A stretch of DNA of 64,000 bases from Halisarca cf. caerulea (GCA_963170055.1 CAUJGJ010000397.1:5706001-5770000), one strand, 5' to 3'; counted from the stretch's first letter, positions 1 through 11,158 are shown. Translations and numbers: made by a program. Notes: a model not told the origin generated them from the letters alone.

Positions 1-275
1 TTCCCGCTTCTGGTGGAGATTTGTGAGGTCAGCATGGAATCGCTCTGAGAAGCCAACAAATCGAAGGGTTTGTTGGCCATCTGATACTTTTCCTTCAAAT
101 AGATTCTGTTGTCTGTACCTCTCTGTTTCTTTATGTCTGATAGTTGGACAATCATGCCTTCTATATGTGCATACCCTTTGAGTTCCTCTGATAACACTTT
201 GCTGGGGGAGATAGCTTCATCTTGCGGCGGGCGCTTCTTGGGAGTTCCTGACATTGTCAAACTCCTCTCTGCCAT
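1..275 (-). pseudogene. RPA-like OB-fold protein fragment, frameshifted and cut by window edge
   Basis: A minus-strand reading frame starts at an ATG at 275 (a second ATG lies at 254) and runs off the window edge. The first half reads GYAHIEGMIVQLSDIK and a second frame, one base away, continues with FEGKVSDGQ and LRFVGFSERFH. Together they match the N-terminal pattern of transposon-associated RPA/OB-fold single-strand DNA-binding proteins (a strand with a 'lSdiK' turn, then 'sDG..lRfVGFs'). The frame changes between about 155 and 125, so this copy carries a one-base indel. Such genes often accompany Helitrons and would act in single-strand DNA binding during transposition. It lies in the same orientation as the Helitron at 1030-5559, which suggests but does not prove that it belongs to it. 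Confidence 0.5.
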
Positions 276-1029
276 TTCACTATATATAGCTTACTAATAA
301 CTGACTTGGAACAATTTTAGTAGCCTGCACTGCTGAATTTATAGAGGCCCGCATGATCATGTGGCAATTTTAATCTGACTTCCTTTTCCTATGTTTCCAT
401 CATGCAGATATATGTACTTGCTAATATAGCTATAATATCATGTGTATAAAATGTATATATTAAATCTGACTTGTTTCCTGTTACAGTATTTGAGTGTGTA
501 TTGTCAAATGCATGATTGATTTGTATTTCTTGTTCCTGCACGTGCATCATTTACATGTACAGAATTGCTGAGATTGTGCATGTGTCTGTCATGTGACATT
601 GCATCATCCTATTCAGTGCATATTCTGCATGATTTCTATAAGTGTTATTTTTGGGTGTATGTCTTGGGATTAAGGTTAGGGTTAAGGTTAGAGTAGGGTT
701 AGGGTTAGATTGGATTGATTTTTCTGTACTTCTTTGACTTCCAATAAATTTTTCTCTCTCTTCCTAATTGTTAAAATTTAGTCCTTTGTTTTTTTTTCTA
801 TCAGTAGTCATGTTTTTCCATCAGTAGACACTTGCCTTATCTATCTTACTCCATTTTGTCTGAAAATAAATTTATAATGACAATGCCTGCATGTGTTGTC
901 ATCTTCAAGTTGCCATCATTTTTTCAAATTTGTTACAGTTACACATTTGCATATGTACATGCATATATATTGATGCATGCACATGACTGTATGGTATACT
1001 GTGTATGCATTGCATCATTAAGGCCAGCT
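276..1029. other. AT-rich non-coding stretch with telomere-like repeat
   Basis: No supportable gene. The stretch is AT-rich. A short run of degenerate TTAGGG-type units lies at 667-709. It may hold the 3' end of the Helitron, which lies on the minus strand, but I could not identify a CTRR end with hairpin. Confidence 0.5.
667..709 (+). repeat. Interstitial telomere-like repeat (TTAGGG-type)
   Basis: About six degenerate units of the form ggttagggttaaggttag are visible. TTAGGG is the usual metazoan telomere unit. A longer run on the opposite strand lies at 53436-53514, so these are internal relics and not a chromosome end. Confidence 0.75.
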
Positions 1030-2970
1030 TTAATTATTCTTGTGGTAGTGGACTGTATTCTCAAATAGTTTTTTCAAATGATCTTCCTCTTTAATTCGTG
1101 AAATTGTTTGCTTACTTTTAGAAATAGAGTTTAGTCGTTCATACGTCATTGGTTGAATTATAGCATGATTCAATTGTCTCAATCTTGACAAAGCAATAAA
1201 TGTTAGACCAGCAGTTCTCTCTTTAGCTCCAATGTCAATCACTGCTTTGTTCAGTGTTTGTCCTTGGCTTTTGTGAATTGTCATTGCATAAGATAATCTA
1301 AGGGGCAATTGTCTTCTAGAATGCCTGCGAGTGTCACTCCATTCGAACGTAACTGGTGGTATTGGTACCCATGTTGGATGATTTTCAATGAATGGTGGTC
1401 CTGAATACTTGTTGAATTCTACCAGTACAGATATTGGTAGACTTGGTGGATGTTGGTTGTTTTCGTAAATGATCTCTTGTACAATCCCTGTAGCACCATT
1501 GCAAAGTCCAGTTTCTTGCCATAAATTTGAGGTGAGCATAACTTTTGAATGTTTAGATATATATATAACTGATTCAAGTCCTCCTGCTTCATCTGAGGCT
1601 GTTTCCTTTGCTGAGTGATCAGAATTGATTGCTATGATTTTTACAATTGGATTACCGAGTTTCTGCAAATGTCCGAGGTTATACTCAGCAACACTGAGTT
1701 TGTCAAAGAAAAGATGTGTGGCTTTTTCAAATTCCCTGTAGTTAGGAACTTGTGCTGGTGATCGTGATAATAGCATTTCCCACATTTCTTGTGTGATATT
1801 ACCATTTCTCAGAGCTAATAGAAGTTGTCTAAAATTGCTGGTATTATGATCTAGTTGCAGAATTTGTTTGAGTTGTACAACAGTATCCAATAGTTTGTAT
1901 AATATATATCCATGATCATTTGAATCAGGATTGAGTGTCGTACTTGGGTTGTTGAAAAGTACTTTGTGACCAACTGGAGGAAGCTGTGCAAAATCTCCTT
2001 TTAGAATGATAGATATACCTCCAAATGGTTGGTCATAGTGAGCTGTAGCTTGTCGTAGCCTCTTGTCAATCCATGTAAATGTTCGTTGACCTAGCATTGA
2101 CATTTCATCAATAATGATGTATTGTTTTCCTTTTAGTTTTTCTTGAAGTCTCATTAGTGACAACCCTTCTAATTCTTTTGCACCATGATTTCTGACTGGT
2201 AATTGTAAGAGTGAATGAACAGTAATTCCATTAATGGTAAATGCTGCAATACCATTAGTGGCTGTGAGACAGCAATGGTCCTTTAGTCGTGATGCTATTG
2301 CATGTATCAAATATTACTTTCCAGTACCTGCAGTGCCATATATTATCATTAAAAGTTGCTTTTGTATTCCAGGACCTTGATTAATGGAGATTTGATGGTG
2401 TTTAGTAATTATATCAAATGCCAGACTTTGTTCGTCATTCAATGTGTTTATATCAACGGATGAAGTACTGTAACTTTGAAAAGATTGAGTATGATCATAG
2501 TTCTTCCGAATGGTACTGATCCAGTTTGCACTCTCAGTAATTTGTTCAGGAGTTAGGGATGTGATAGATGTTTCCCAGACAGCATCATCAATGTCTGATT
2601 CATTACCTTTGTTTTCAAATGTGGGGTTCAATTGAGATAACAACATCCATTCTTCCTGATCATCTTGCTGATTGGCCATTGGATCTTCATACTTATCACT
2701 GCTGCTTTGAAATTCAATAAATTCTTGTACACGTTCAAGCTCTTCTTTAAGTTGAGGCAGATATTTTACTGCATTCACACTTGTAATAAACTCATGATAG
2801 ACAGATATGTAGTTTTCATCTGTATCTGGAAGATCATTCCATGCATTGAAAATCTGATTCTGCCAAGGTTTGTGCTTGATAAGTTGATACTTGCAGTACT
2901 GAGCATAGTATTTACCTTTAGGATTGGATGAGTGTGATGGATGTGTGCGTACTATAACTTCATTTTTCCT
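1030..2970 (-). pseudogene. Helitron PIF1-like SF1 helicase domain, nonsense mutation in Walker A
   Basis: Motifs in order: Walker A GTAGTGK, Walker B IIIDEMSMLG, motif III GDFAQLPPV, and the C-terminal SYAMTIHKSQGQTL and FIALSRLRQL, all typical of PIF1 5'-3' helicases. Upstream lies a linker containing KYYAQYCKYQL and KHKPW, common in Helitrons. The codon right after GTAGTGK is TAA (2314-2316) where the family has Ser or Thr, so the Walker A motif is destroyed and the protein is cut. Downstream, the frame is open without defects to the natural stop at 1030. A single base change (TCA to TAA) would account for it. Confidence 0.88.
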
Positions 2971-4020
2971 TTTTTGAGAGTATTGTTATAGATGTAAAAG
3001 TGCGAAGATAATGTGAGTAAATTCATTTGCTGCATTTCAGAATCATTATTCTGAAATCTTTTGGAATAGTAATGAATTATGGATGGTTTAGATGTCAGTT
3101 TTGTTCCTGTTGATGTACGTTCTATTTCTGTAGTCTTAGAATCATCTAAAATCAGTGTTGTGAATGTGAACGTGCAATTGTATAATGATAGTCCCAATAG
3201 CATATGTGAAGTTTCTTGTGCACTAAAATCTCTCTCCCCAATTGATTTGATCATTGCAGAACGCATGGCATTGCAGGGTTGTGAAGTATGTGACAGTTTG
3301 CTTACACATGTTTTGAATATTTGTTTGGCAGTCTGTGATTTAATCTCAGCTTTAGCTGCATATTTTGTCATGTATTGTACACAGTCTTCAATATCAACAA
3401 TTGCTTGTACATCAACATTGGCTCTCCAGAATTGTAATAATGATTTGTTGTGGCTATTGATGAGAGGATCATTTCTCTTTGTCACCACTTTGGCTCGTAT
3501 TCGTTTGTCAGAAAGTTCTTCAAATTCTAAGGTTGTTTGTGCTTGTAGTGGGCGTGGGTAATCGAATCTGCATTTTACTTGACTTTCACCTTTTTTCTTC
3601 CGTAAACAGTAAGCTGCATTACATTTGGTGTGTCTCTCAACAGTATTGACCAGATCAGCATAGTCCTTCTCTTTGTCTGACAACAGCAAGGGATTTTGTA
3701 CACAAGGGTGGCTTTGTGAACTGGGCATACGGCAAGTTTGTGATGGTATAGCAGCATTGAAAGTAGTAGTCAGCCAATTAACATATGTTATAATCATTTC
3801 CTCAGCTTTTTTCCCTTTGTCAATGATTGCATGGTCAGATGGTGTTAACTCTGATGGTGTCTTTTGTTTGAGTTTCCAGGCCAGTGTGGCATGTTTCATT
3901 TGATCGCACAGACCAGGATCACTCTTTAACTTTGCACAGCCATGCGCATGTGTGTGCCCCTAGATTGATATTCAATGCGATCCCAGTGCCATTCTGCATC
4001 TAGATGCTTGTATAGCCATA
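2952..4020 (-). pseudogene. Helitron Rep (HUH/Y2 rolling-circle nuclease) region
   Basis: The metal-binding HUH motif is readable near 3935-3950 as [10 protein letters not shown], preceded by [10 protein letters not shown] in a frame one base away. The two catalytic tyrosines lie in YMTKYAAKAE in the intact 315-codon stretch 3899-2952. In the family this domain nicks single-stranded DNA at the transposon ends and joins itself to the 5' end through tyrosine. There is a frame change between the RG and the THAHG. A second change falls in an A-run near 2970, after which the helicase frame begins with NEVIVRTHPSH. The catalytic His and Tyr residues themselves are retained. Confidence 0.8.
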
Positions 4021-4053
4021 GTTTAATACATCTGTGAAACGTTGTGTGAAATA

Positions 4054-4629
4054 TCAATCAGTCAAGTGTGGATTATTGATTACTGCATTAACCTTGTTTG
4101 AGTGAGTTGGGTTTGCAGTATCATGTGGTAGGATTTTTGTGTGTAGTTCCAGCCAGTATGTGTCAGCTGCTGTGACTGTAAAGAAAAATGTGGGCGGACA
4201 TTTTGTTTGAATCAATGCTTTCAATTCCAGGCTTCGTTGGTACCAGTATTGTTTGGTTCCTTGCACTTTACTGACATACTTATGCAATCGAGACATTAAC
4301 TGTTCCGAACTTGACTTGTCGACCATGTTTCTCAACTCGTCCAGTGTGAGTGCTGCATCTTTTGGGTGTTGTTTTAAGTATACATTGGCTTGAGAAAGTA
4401 AGTGGTGTCTTTGTTTCATATTCATTGCCCAGTACATGAATCTGGGATGAGAAGCAAATCGCCATATTGGTTTATTGTCTTCAATGTCAGCATAGCAAAT
4501 CAAGTGTTTGAAAGCTTCTGTCAAGGTTACTGAACGAATTCGAGCTTTGATTGTGGGATCACCTGTACCATATGGAAAGAGTGTATGGAAAGCCATTGTT
4601 GCAATACCTTCTGTAGTAAATTCATTCAA
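4054..4629 (-). pseudogene. Helitron helicase-like N domain fragment
   Basis: The segment carries LFPYGTGDPT and later PTFFFTVTAADTYW and NNPHLTD, the hallmarks of the Helitron_like_N domain that precedes the Rep nuclease. It ends at a TGA (4054-4056) standing where the family has Trp (ttD-W-yF), and the next residues on the minus strand, YFTQRF, continue the domain. The frame therefore reads through one nonsense mutation and then shifts by one base near 4010. It is part of the polyprotein that begins at 5559. Confidence 0.8.
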
Positions 4630-4704
4630 AGGAGCCTGTGACAGCTCAGGCCAAGGTATTGGTTCCGGGTTTTCCGGTAATATTGTGTTACAAATAACTT
4701 CAAG

Positions 4705-5559
4705 TTATGTGTGTTCTCGATGTGGTAGAGGTATGAATGATGTGTAGTTATGATTGCTAGTTTCAATTGTCTCACAAGTGCTATTGTTGTCCCAATCCAT
4801 GTCTGAATCTGATTCCAATTCTTTGTCATTAGACTGAGTGTTTAAAGTTGCCTCTGGCAAAGACTGACCTGTGTCCGACTCAGTATTCTCTGCTGAATGT
4901 ATAAGCTTCTCTGGTACACCATCTTCAGGAAGTGTGTCGATCATTTTGTAGTCTATAGTGATTGATTTATAAAAAGGATTATGTTGTTTTAACCATTGCA
5001 GTGCTGTTAGAATTTTATGTTTGTGAACTTTGAAGTCTGAATATGTGTCATTTGTGCCTACACGCCTTGGAATCACAATTGGGAGGTTTGAAATATCTTG
5101 TGGCAGTTTGTCCACTAATGATTGGATATCTTGTGATAGATTAAGTATATGCCCCTTGTACCCACGCTGTCCTCCATGCTTCCTATATAATAACATTATT
5201 GGTGAGACTCTTGCTATCAGCATTTCTTCTACTTGTGTTAAACCCTGTAAACATTGTGGTACTTTGCCGGGGTCCATGTTGTTTGCTTTTGAAAATTTCT
5301 TTGGTATATATTTGTCACGTTGACAATGTAAACACTCTTGTACTGTTTGTACAGATCTGTGAAATTCTGCAGTTTTACTTCTAACCGGCCAAACCTCACG
5401 ACAAATACTACATTGTTGTAGATTCCACTTGTACGGATTTGTATGAAATGCTTGCATAGTACAGCAACTATTAATTCCCTCAAAATTAGTTGCATATCCA
5501 GTGACTTCATTGTCACAGTGATCAAATGTAACAGTGGACAGATTGTGAGGATTTTGCAT
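4705..5559 (-). pseudogene. Helitron polyprotein N-terminus, DUF6570-like zinc-binding region
   Basis: About 284 codons. Paired cysteines (CSICREVWP, then CLHCQ) are followed by a motif describing a 'P.MLLYRKHGGQRGYKGH' stretch and 'LPIVIPRR', which is the usual N-terminal arrangement in Helitron-like proteins of animals and fungi (DUF6570). The frame is interrupted by a TAA at 4705-4707 and then continues in the same frame with the segment PWPELSQAPLNEF, so a single nonsense change separates it from the next segment. The upstream start is uncertain; ATG at 5559 is the first good one. The C-terminal part is acidic and low in complexity. Confidence 0.75.
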
Positions 5560-5773
5560 GAATGGAATTGTTTGACTGTGTTGGAATTGAATTGTTTGAA
5601 GTTATTTGAACTGAATTGTTTGAAATTGTTTGAACAGAGTTTGTCATCTTGGTGTATTCTCCAGGTGGACTTTTTGCCTGCAAATAAGAATCAAAGGAAT
5701 TGTATACATAATGATTAAGTATGCACAATACATTGCTATACCATGCAATACTGTAACTGTTGCAATACATCAC

Positions 5774-6229
5774 AGGTATGATATGTATGCATTTCAGCCG
5801 GGTATATATAGCATTTCATGCATATATGCATTTCAAGAAGGAATACGCCAAATTTGTGAATTAATCAATTGTACATTGTGACACTTTTTCTATATAGTCT
5901 AAGTCTTTTGGGTGAAGGTCCTGCTGGGTCAATGACGTGATAATGTTTAGACTTGATGTGTTGTAAGGACAATTAACTATACACATTGGTTATGGTAACC
6001 TGCAGAGTCAATTATCTGACTGTAGCTGAGTCTCAACATTAAAACTGCAGTTACAGTCTTAATATATGACAGTGTACTGTCAATTACACACAATATTTAA
6101 TGATTCAGGGAGAGAGCATAAATTTTTTGCTGGTACAACATTGTGCAAATGCATGTCATACACTCAATACTTTCATTGCTGTTAGTATCATAGGCTAAAA
6201 TGTGATAATTATATGATACAAAAATATAA
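5774..6229. other. Non-coding AT-rich stretch
   Basis: No gene, RNA or repeat that I can support. It follows the 5' side of the minus-strand Helitron and may hold its 5' terminus, which I could not define. Confidence 0.35.
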
Positions 6230-6530
6230 TTACCTAACCTGAATGCGATGGGGTCTTGAATACGAGTGTTCTTGCCAAATGCAATCATGATTCTCTCTCT
6301 TAGCACAAGAAATTTGAATACTTAGCATTTCCAAATCAGTATACCTACGTTTTCTATAGTACACAAGATATTTTGTAGCAATAGGTTTCGAAGGGTATCG
6401 GCAATGTTCGCAATGAAACACAGATTCTGAATTGCGATTTAACAACGCACCAATTGGCACACAGTTCCAGTGATAGTTTCATCCACAATTAATGCATGAC
6501 TTCAACATGTGAAAGGTAAACATGGGCTTT
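6230..6530 (-). pseudogene. PHD/RING-like zinc-finger fragment with in-frame stop
   Basis: Read on the minus strand, the segment has FCDTCKKP, CINCG, HWNC and FHCEHC, giving C-x2-C, C-x2-C, H-x2-C and C-x2-C in the spacing of a PHD-type double zinc finger. A TGA at 6479-6481 interrupts it between the second Cys pair and the His. The downstream part is basic and unremarkable and ends at 6230. Such fingers bind histone tails or DNA and occur in host and transposon proteins. I do not recognise the gene. It is in the orientation of the Helitron but lies upstream of it, so any link is inference. Confidence 0.4.
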
Positions 6531-7600
6531 TTACACGTATCACAAAAAGTTGGTCCTGGGTTAGTTTCAACGTCACCACTCAAAATCAACGCAAGTATAC
6601 ACAATACCTTTCTTCTCCTACGGTCGCGTCTGTATCTACATCTAAGTGAAATATTACTGGATTTGATTCATTGGAACCGCAGTGCGCTCATAGTTCCGAC
6701 TGAATACCTTTTGAAAACTTCTTTAACCACAATAGGATAACATTTGTAACAATTTTTGTTGTCGCTGGTTCTGCTTGGGTTGTCCAAGAAGAGAAATATC
6801 TTCGACAAAATGAGGAGCAAGGCAAAACAAACGTAAAGCAGCCATTTTCCTTTAAAATATTGCAGTGAGCATGCGCAATAGACATGCTGTATAGGCTGGT
6901 CTTGAATCCCCACTAGGCGTAGAGGGCGCTGATAAATGGCATAATGGCCTCTCTCTTCTTTCTGCTCCACACTCGGCGTTTGCACGGAAACATGGCCACA
7001 CACACCATCAATAGTTCCAGTTCTTATGGCTGGCAAATGGCTGTCACAATGGCGTAGCTATTCAGTGGCCCGAATCGCAATATCAGATATCCTTCCTTTC
7101 GTTCGAAAGTAATCAAAAATCGCTTAGGATAAATTCAAGATTGTCATTTTTTATGTATTCGAACATGGTGAAAAGGACCAAACGTTGAAGTCTGACATCG
7201 CCTGGTGTTGACCTAAAAAGGGAGGTTTTTCTGCCTTTACCGATCAGTAAGATCGCCCAATGAAGCGATCAACAGCTTAACGTGAAGAATTCCTCTCGGC
7301 GAGTTACTTTTAGATGTAAACATGCGATAAAGCTGTAAAGTCGAGTCGCAATTCGCGTGCAAAGTTTTTAGCTCATTGGCCTAAAGGTGGTAATTTACCC
7401 GCCGAATGTGTGGGCAACCTCGAATGGAGTCCCGTCTGCGACTGAATCAATTAACCTCGCTACCGCTCGGTAAGAATATGTAATTATGTAAGACAACTGC
7501 AATAACATAATATGTACAAGATCAAAGTACTCTTTTGATTTCATACAACAAAAATTATGGATAATAGCAGGTAAGTGCATTGAAGATAAATGAGGGCTCT
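6531..7600. other. Unannotated stretch, no supportable gene
   Basis: Short open frames exist on the minus strand (for example 7036-6668) but lack any motif I know. The composition is somewhat less AT-rich than the surroundings between 6880 and 7060. It could contain a decayed exon or transposon end. Confidence 0.3.
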
Positions 7601-7609
7601 TTATATATG

Positions 7610-7985
7610 TTGAGTGTGGATGAGTGTTCCTGATGTACGTTGAGTGCGGACCAGTGTTCCTGATGTACGTTGAGTGAGGACAAGTGTCCTGATCTACGTT
7701 GAGTGCGGACCAGTGTTCCTGATGTACGTTGAGTGTGGATAAGTGTTCCTGATGTACGTTGAGTGTGGACCAGTGTTCCTGATGTACGCTGAGTGTGGAC
7801 CAGTGTTCCTGATGTACGTTGAGTGTAGACGAGTAATCCTGATGTACATTGAGTGTAGACAAGTGTTCCTGATGTACGTTGAGTGCGGACAAGTGTTCCT
7901 GGTGTATGTTGAGTGCGGATGAATGTTCCTGATATATGTTGAGTGCGGACGAGTGTTCCTGATGTACGTTGTGGATTGACAAGGT
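7610..7985. repeat. Minisatellite, 30-bp unit
   Basis: About 12 imperfect copies of a unit reading agtgttcctgatgtacgttg followed by agtgcggacc. The open frames across it encode a 10-residue period (HQEHWSTLNV-like on the minus strand), but this is only a consequence of the unit being a multiple of three. Confidence 0.92.
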
Positions 7986-8164
7986 GATTTATGAGTGGAT
8001 CATAATGATGTTGCTTCACACTTCCTTTTAACACACGTTTTGTGCCTTTTTGGGTTGATGCAGTTTACACACTCTCTGCAAGGAGGACCAAGGCAATTCT
8101 CACTTTTCCTACAGTGAGTTTTCCTTTTCTGTTTCAAAACTTGTGTCTGAGACGTTATTATGAT

Positions 8165-8787
8165 TGACTGCTGGGTATTTGGTGTAAGTGTAGATGACTG
8201 ATGGAATGGTGTGAGTGTGGTCAATTGCTGGGATGGTGTGAATGTGTTTAACTGCTTGGATAGTGTGAGTGTGGTTGACTGCTAGGATGATGTGAGTGTG
8301 GTTGATTGCTGGGATGGTGTGAGTGAGTTTGACTGCTGGGGTGGTGTGAGTGTGGTTGATTGCTGGGATGGTGTGAGTGTGGTCAATTGCTGGGATGGTG
8401 TGAGTGTGGTTGATTGCTGGGATGGTGTGAGTGTGGTCGATTGATGGGATGGTGTGAGTGTGTTTGACTGCTTGGATGGTATGAGTGAGGTTGAATGCTG
8501 TGAGTGTGGTCGATTGCTGGGATGGTGTGAGTATGGTCGATTACTGGGATGGTGTGAGTGTGGTTGATTGCTGGGATGGTGTGAGTGTGGTCGATTGCTG
8601 GGATGGTGTGAGTGTGGTTGATTGCTGGGATGGTGTGAGTATGGTCGATTGCTGGGATGGTGTGAGTGTGGTCGATTGCTGGGATGGTGTGAGTATGTTT
8701 GACTGTTGGGATGGTGTGAGTGTGGTTGACTGCTGGGATGGTGTGAGTGTGGTCGATTGCTGGGATGGTGTGAGTGTGGTCGATTGC
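8165..8787. repeat. Minisatellite, 27-bp unit (left part, split by transposon)
   Basis: About 23 copies of a 27-bp unit of the form gattgctgggatggtgtgag plus tgtggtc. The array resumes at 15665-15755 on the far side of the transposon at 8788-15664, so the element landed inside the array. All reading frames are open for long stretches only because 27 is divisible by three. Confidence 0.93.
8779..8787. other. 9-bp target site duplication, left
   Basis: The nonamer gtcgattgc directly precedes the TAGTCT start of the element and is repeated exactly at 15665-15673 after its end. Because it is also part of the 27-bp minisatellite unit, the duplication alone would be ambiguous, but the related element at 46043-49101 has a 9-bp duplication in unique DNA. 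Confidence 0.8.
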
Positions 8788-8895
8788 TAGTCTGGCGTAG
8801 CCGACCCAATTCTCGCTCGGCCATTTTCGGGGACTGACGTCACCGGGCGAGCGAGAATTGGGTCTGGTGTGGTCACGCATCATGAGTGGTGTCAC
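8788..8895 (+). repeat. Left terminal inverted repeat with inner palindrome and CRE
   Basis: The 108-bp end contains an inner inverted repeat: arms at 8803-8819 and 8848-8864 (17 bp, gacccaattctcgctcg and its complement). The loop holds a full palindromic cAMP-response-type element TGACGTCA at 8835-8842. The end could therefore fold into a stem-loop and could act as a promoter or transposase-binding platform. The partner is at 15557-15664. Confidence 0.9.
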
Positions 8896-9278
8896 GGCGC
8901 ACAGATTTGTGCGCCCAATCAGATTGCAGAACGCAATGTAACGGCGAAAAATGTTAGCATAACACGTGTTCTCCATCTGCACCCATACGCTGAGGAGGAT
9001 GGACTTTTGGACGACATGCTATTCGCCTGTAATCTGGCTTACCCGACCCAACTCTCGCTCGGCAGACTATTTCGCCTGAAGGTGAGATGTTTGTTTTTTG
9101 TTCATTAATCATGCATGAGTTTGTCTTGTTTGTCATCTTTTACCATTCATTTTACATTCCAGTCAGCTATTGCTATTATATCTATGGTTATTGTAACTTA
9201 TTGTTCGTTGTTTGCTTTCTAAGTAACGCTCAACGGCCGGGTTGAATTCATATTGCCAGCAACTATTACACATAATCT

Positions 9279-10689
9279 TTAAACAGAAGTGCATGCACCA
9301 CAGTTACAACTACTTCTACATATGTCACAACATGCACAAGTTCCTTGTTTGTCTTTTGGGTGTTCTTCTGGAAAGTGGGATAATAACTTTTCTCTTCTGC
9401 ATGTACTTGTATTTGTGCAGTACTCAGAGATAGCTTTGTCTGCATTTGCAAGCTTCTTGATGTTGTAAAACAGCTTAGCCTCAGTTGTCTCACCACCCCG
9501 CCCTCCACGGCCCACTTCTTGTATGTACCCCTCTATGTCGTCAGGTGGTCCCCAATGTATGATCATACTCACACCCTTGCAGTCAACTCCCATTCCAAAA
9601 GCTGTTGTGCATGCTAGTACCCGTAATATCCCATCAGCCACTTTTATCGAACTTTCTATGTTGTGCTTAACTGAGGAATCAGTCACACTCGTGTACATGT
9701 CTACTAGTCTGTAACAAGATCGGTTTGGAGCATTTGGTGGATGTGTGATGTCTGGTCCTAGAGCTTTGTGGAAGGTCTCATAGACTTCAGAGCAGATCTG
9801 CAGTGTTCGACAAAATATTATCGTTCTTGGGGAGTCTTTTCTGTTTACCTTGAGCTGTTTAATTAAGTCTGCCATCTCCTCTTTGATGTTACTCATTGGT
9901 TTGACAGAAAATTTTATATTTCCCTTTTCTGGTGAGGCTGAGATACTACGTATGTTCTGCATGCCAAGGGTCTGACAGATTATGGTACGTGTCATTGTAG
10001 TGGCTGTTGCTGTTAGTGCCATGACATTAACATTTGCTTTCATTGCACTCCTCGCCTCAGAAAGCCTACCAAATGCTTTCCTGAAATCTGTTCCCCTACG
10101 TATGTATAGGAAAGCATACACACATCACTTTGGTAGGCTACGTATGTATGTATGTATACATACGTACATGCATAGTCACAGCATATCTATATTGTGCTTA
10201 CCAGGTCTTGATACAGTGAGCTTCATCTATTACAAATGCTATCAGGTTTTCCTTGAAGCTGCTTTCTAGCAGCATGCTTCTGTGAAGCGAGTTGTCCACC
10301 AAAGTCTCGGGTGTGATGTAAACCAACTGAACCTTGCCCGTTCGTACTATTCTGTACACATCAGCATTTTTTTGCTCTGACCCACAAAAGGCTGAAGTAA
10401 TGCCTCGTTTATCAAATATTGATACTTGATCTTTCATTAGGGCTGTCAGTGGTGAAACCACTAGACACATAGAGCCTGTTCTGCCCAACAGGGCATCAAA
10501 TACTAATGGTAGTATGGCATAGCAGATGGACTTCCCACTTCCAGTGGGTAGGCAAACAAGAACATCATGGCCATGAATAAAATGGTACACTGATTGTTCC
10601 TGGTCCTCGGTGAGATTGTTAATTCCAATTTTTCTGCCAGCTTCCCTTATTACTTGCAATATCGTCTGTTTCGTTGCTGTTACTTCCAT
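9279..10689 (-). CDS. RecQ-like DNA helicase, two exons
   Basis: Exon 1 (10689-10202) contains the ATP-binding motif LPTGSGKS, motif Ia VVSPLTALMKDQ and the DEAH box VIDEAHCIKTW. Exon 2 (10095-9279) contains ALTATAT, the GMGVD stretch, motif VI and a C-terminal zinc-binding cluster (CRREKL, then CACCDIC). The join uses a GT donor right after 10202 and an AG acceptor before 10095 and restores Trp-Gly-Thr-Asp-Phe-Arg in frame. In the family this is a 3'-5' SF2 helicase. Motif VI reads QEVGRGGRGG instead of the usual QExGRAGRDG, with both arginines kept. The ATG at 10689 fits the family start better than 10833. A similar gene with an intron at the same place lies at 46268-47964. Nuclear action in transposition is inferred. 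Confidence 0.88.
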
Positions 10690-11158
10690 CTTTTTGCTCT
10701 CTATCTCAAAATGATATTGTTCACTACTGAAAAGTTGTTCTCTATTATAGTGTTTCACAAGTCCACACCCACTTATTAGACACAAGAATGTTGTTTGTTT
10801 ATCACTGGCTCTGCCCACCAGCACCATGTGCATTCTTTCCTAGCCAACCATGTCCATGCACATATTTCCCTTTAGTGGGGGTCTCCAGTGTGGCACCACC
10901 AGATGTTTTTCTTGTTCCTATCTAGGTGTTTGTGCATGTACTGCATGTACTGCATGTACTCCATCCATGCTCTTTTGAGTATGTCACAAATATGTATATG
11001 CACATACACTCAATGATATACGTACAGTATTGCTTGTTGGTAAAAAAATTTTAGTGGTTCATTGCAGTGAATGAAATAAATTTTGATTATACATACATGC
11101 ATGAGTTCATACCCGTAAGGTTACATGTCTGCTACTGTTTCTCGTGTTCATGCAGTGA

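Larger units (their letters stand above)
1030..5559 (-). mobile_element. Degraded Helitron (Rep/helicase rolling-circle transposon)
   Basis: Five minus-strand open segments line up in the order expected for an animal Helitron: cysteine-rich DUF6570-like N-terminus (5559-4705), Helitron-like N domain (4629-4054), HUH/Y2 Rep (about 4020-2952) and PIF1-type helicase (about 2970-1030). They are separated by in-frame stops (4705-4707, 4054-4056, 2314-2316) and by single-base frame changes near 4010, 3945 and 2970. A living element would encode one long polyprotein, so this copy is dead but fairly young, because most codons still read well. The termini (5' TC, 3' hairpin plus CTRR) were not located. 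A possible passenger RPA-like gene lies downstream at 1-275. Confidence 0.85.

Noticed and set aside
3079..3561. 160-codon plus-strand frame
   Set aside because: Antisense of the Helitron Rep region, which has recognisable motifs on the minus strand.
7395..8034. Minus-strand frames with a 10-residue period
   Set aside because: Explained by a 30-bp minisatellite; no start context, splice or domain support.
8165..8787. CRISPR-like array
   Set aside because: Units are contiguous with no unique spacers, and the genome is eukaryotic.
8282..8982. Long open frames with His/Pro/Ser or Cys/Trp/Asp repeats
   Set aside because: They are reading-frame by-products of a 27-bp tandem repeat; all frames stay open because 27 is divisible by three.
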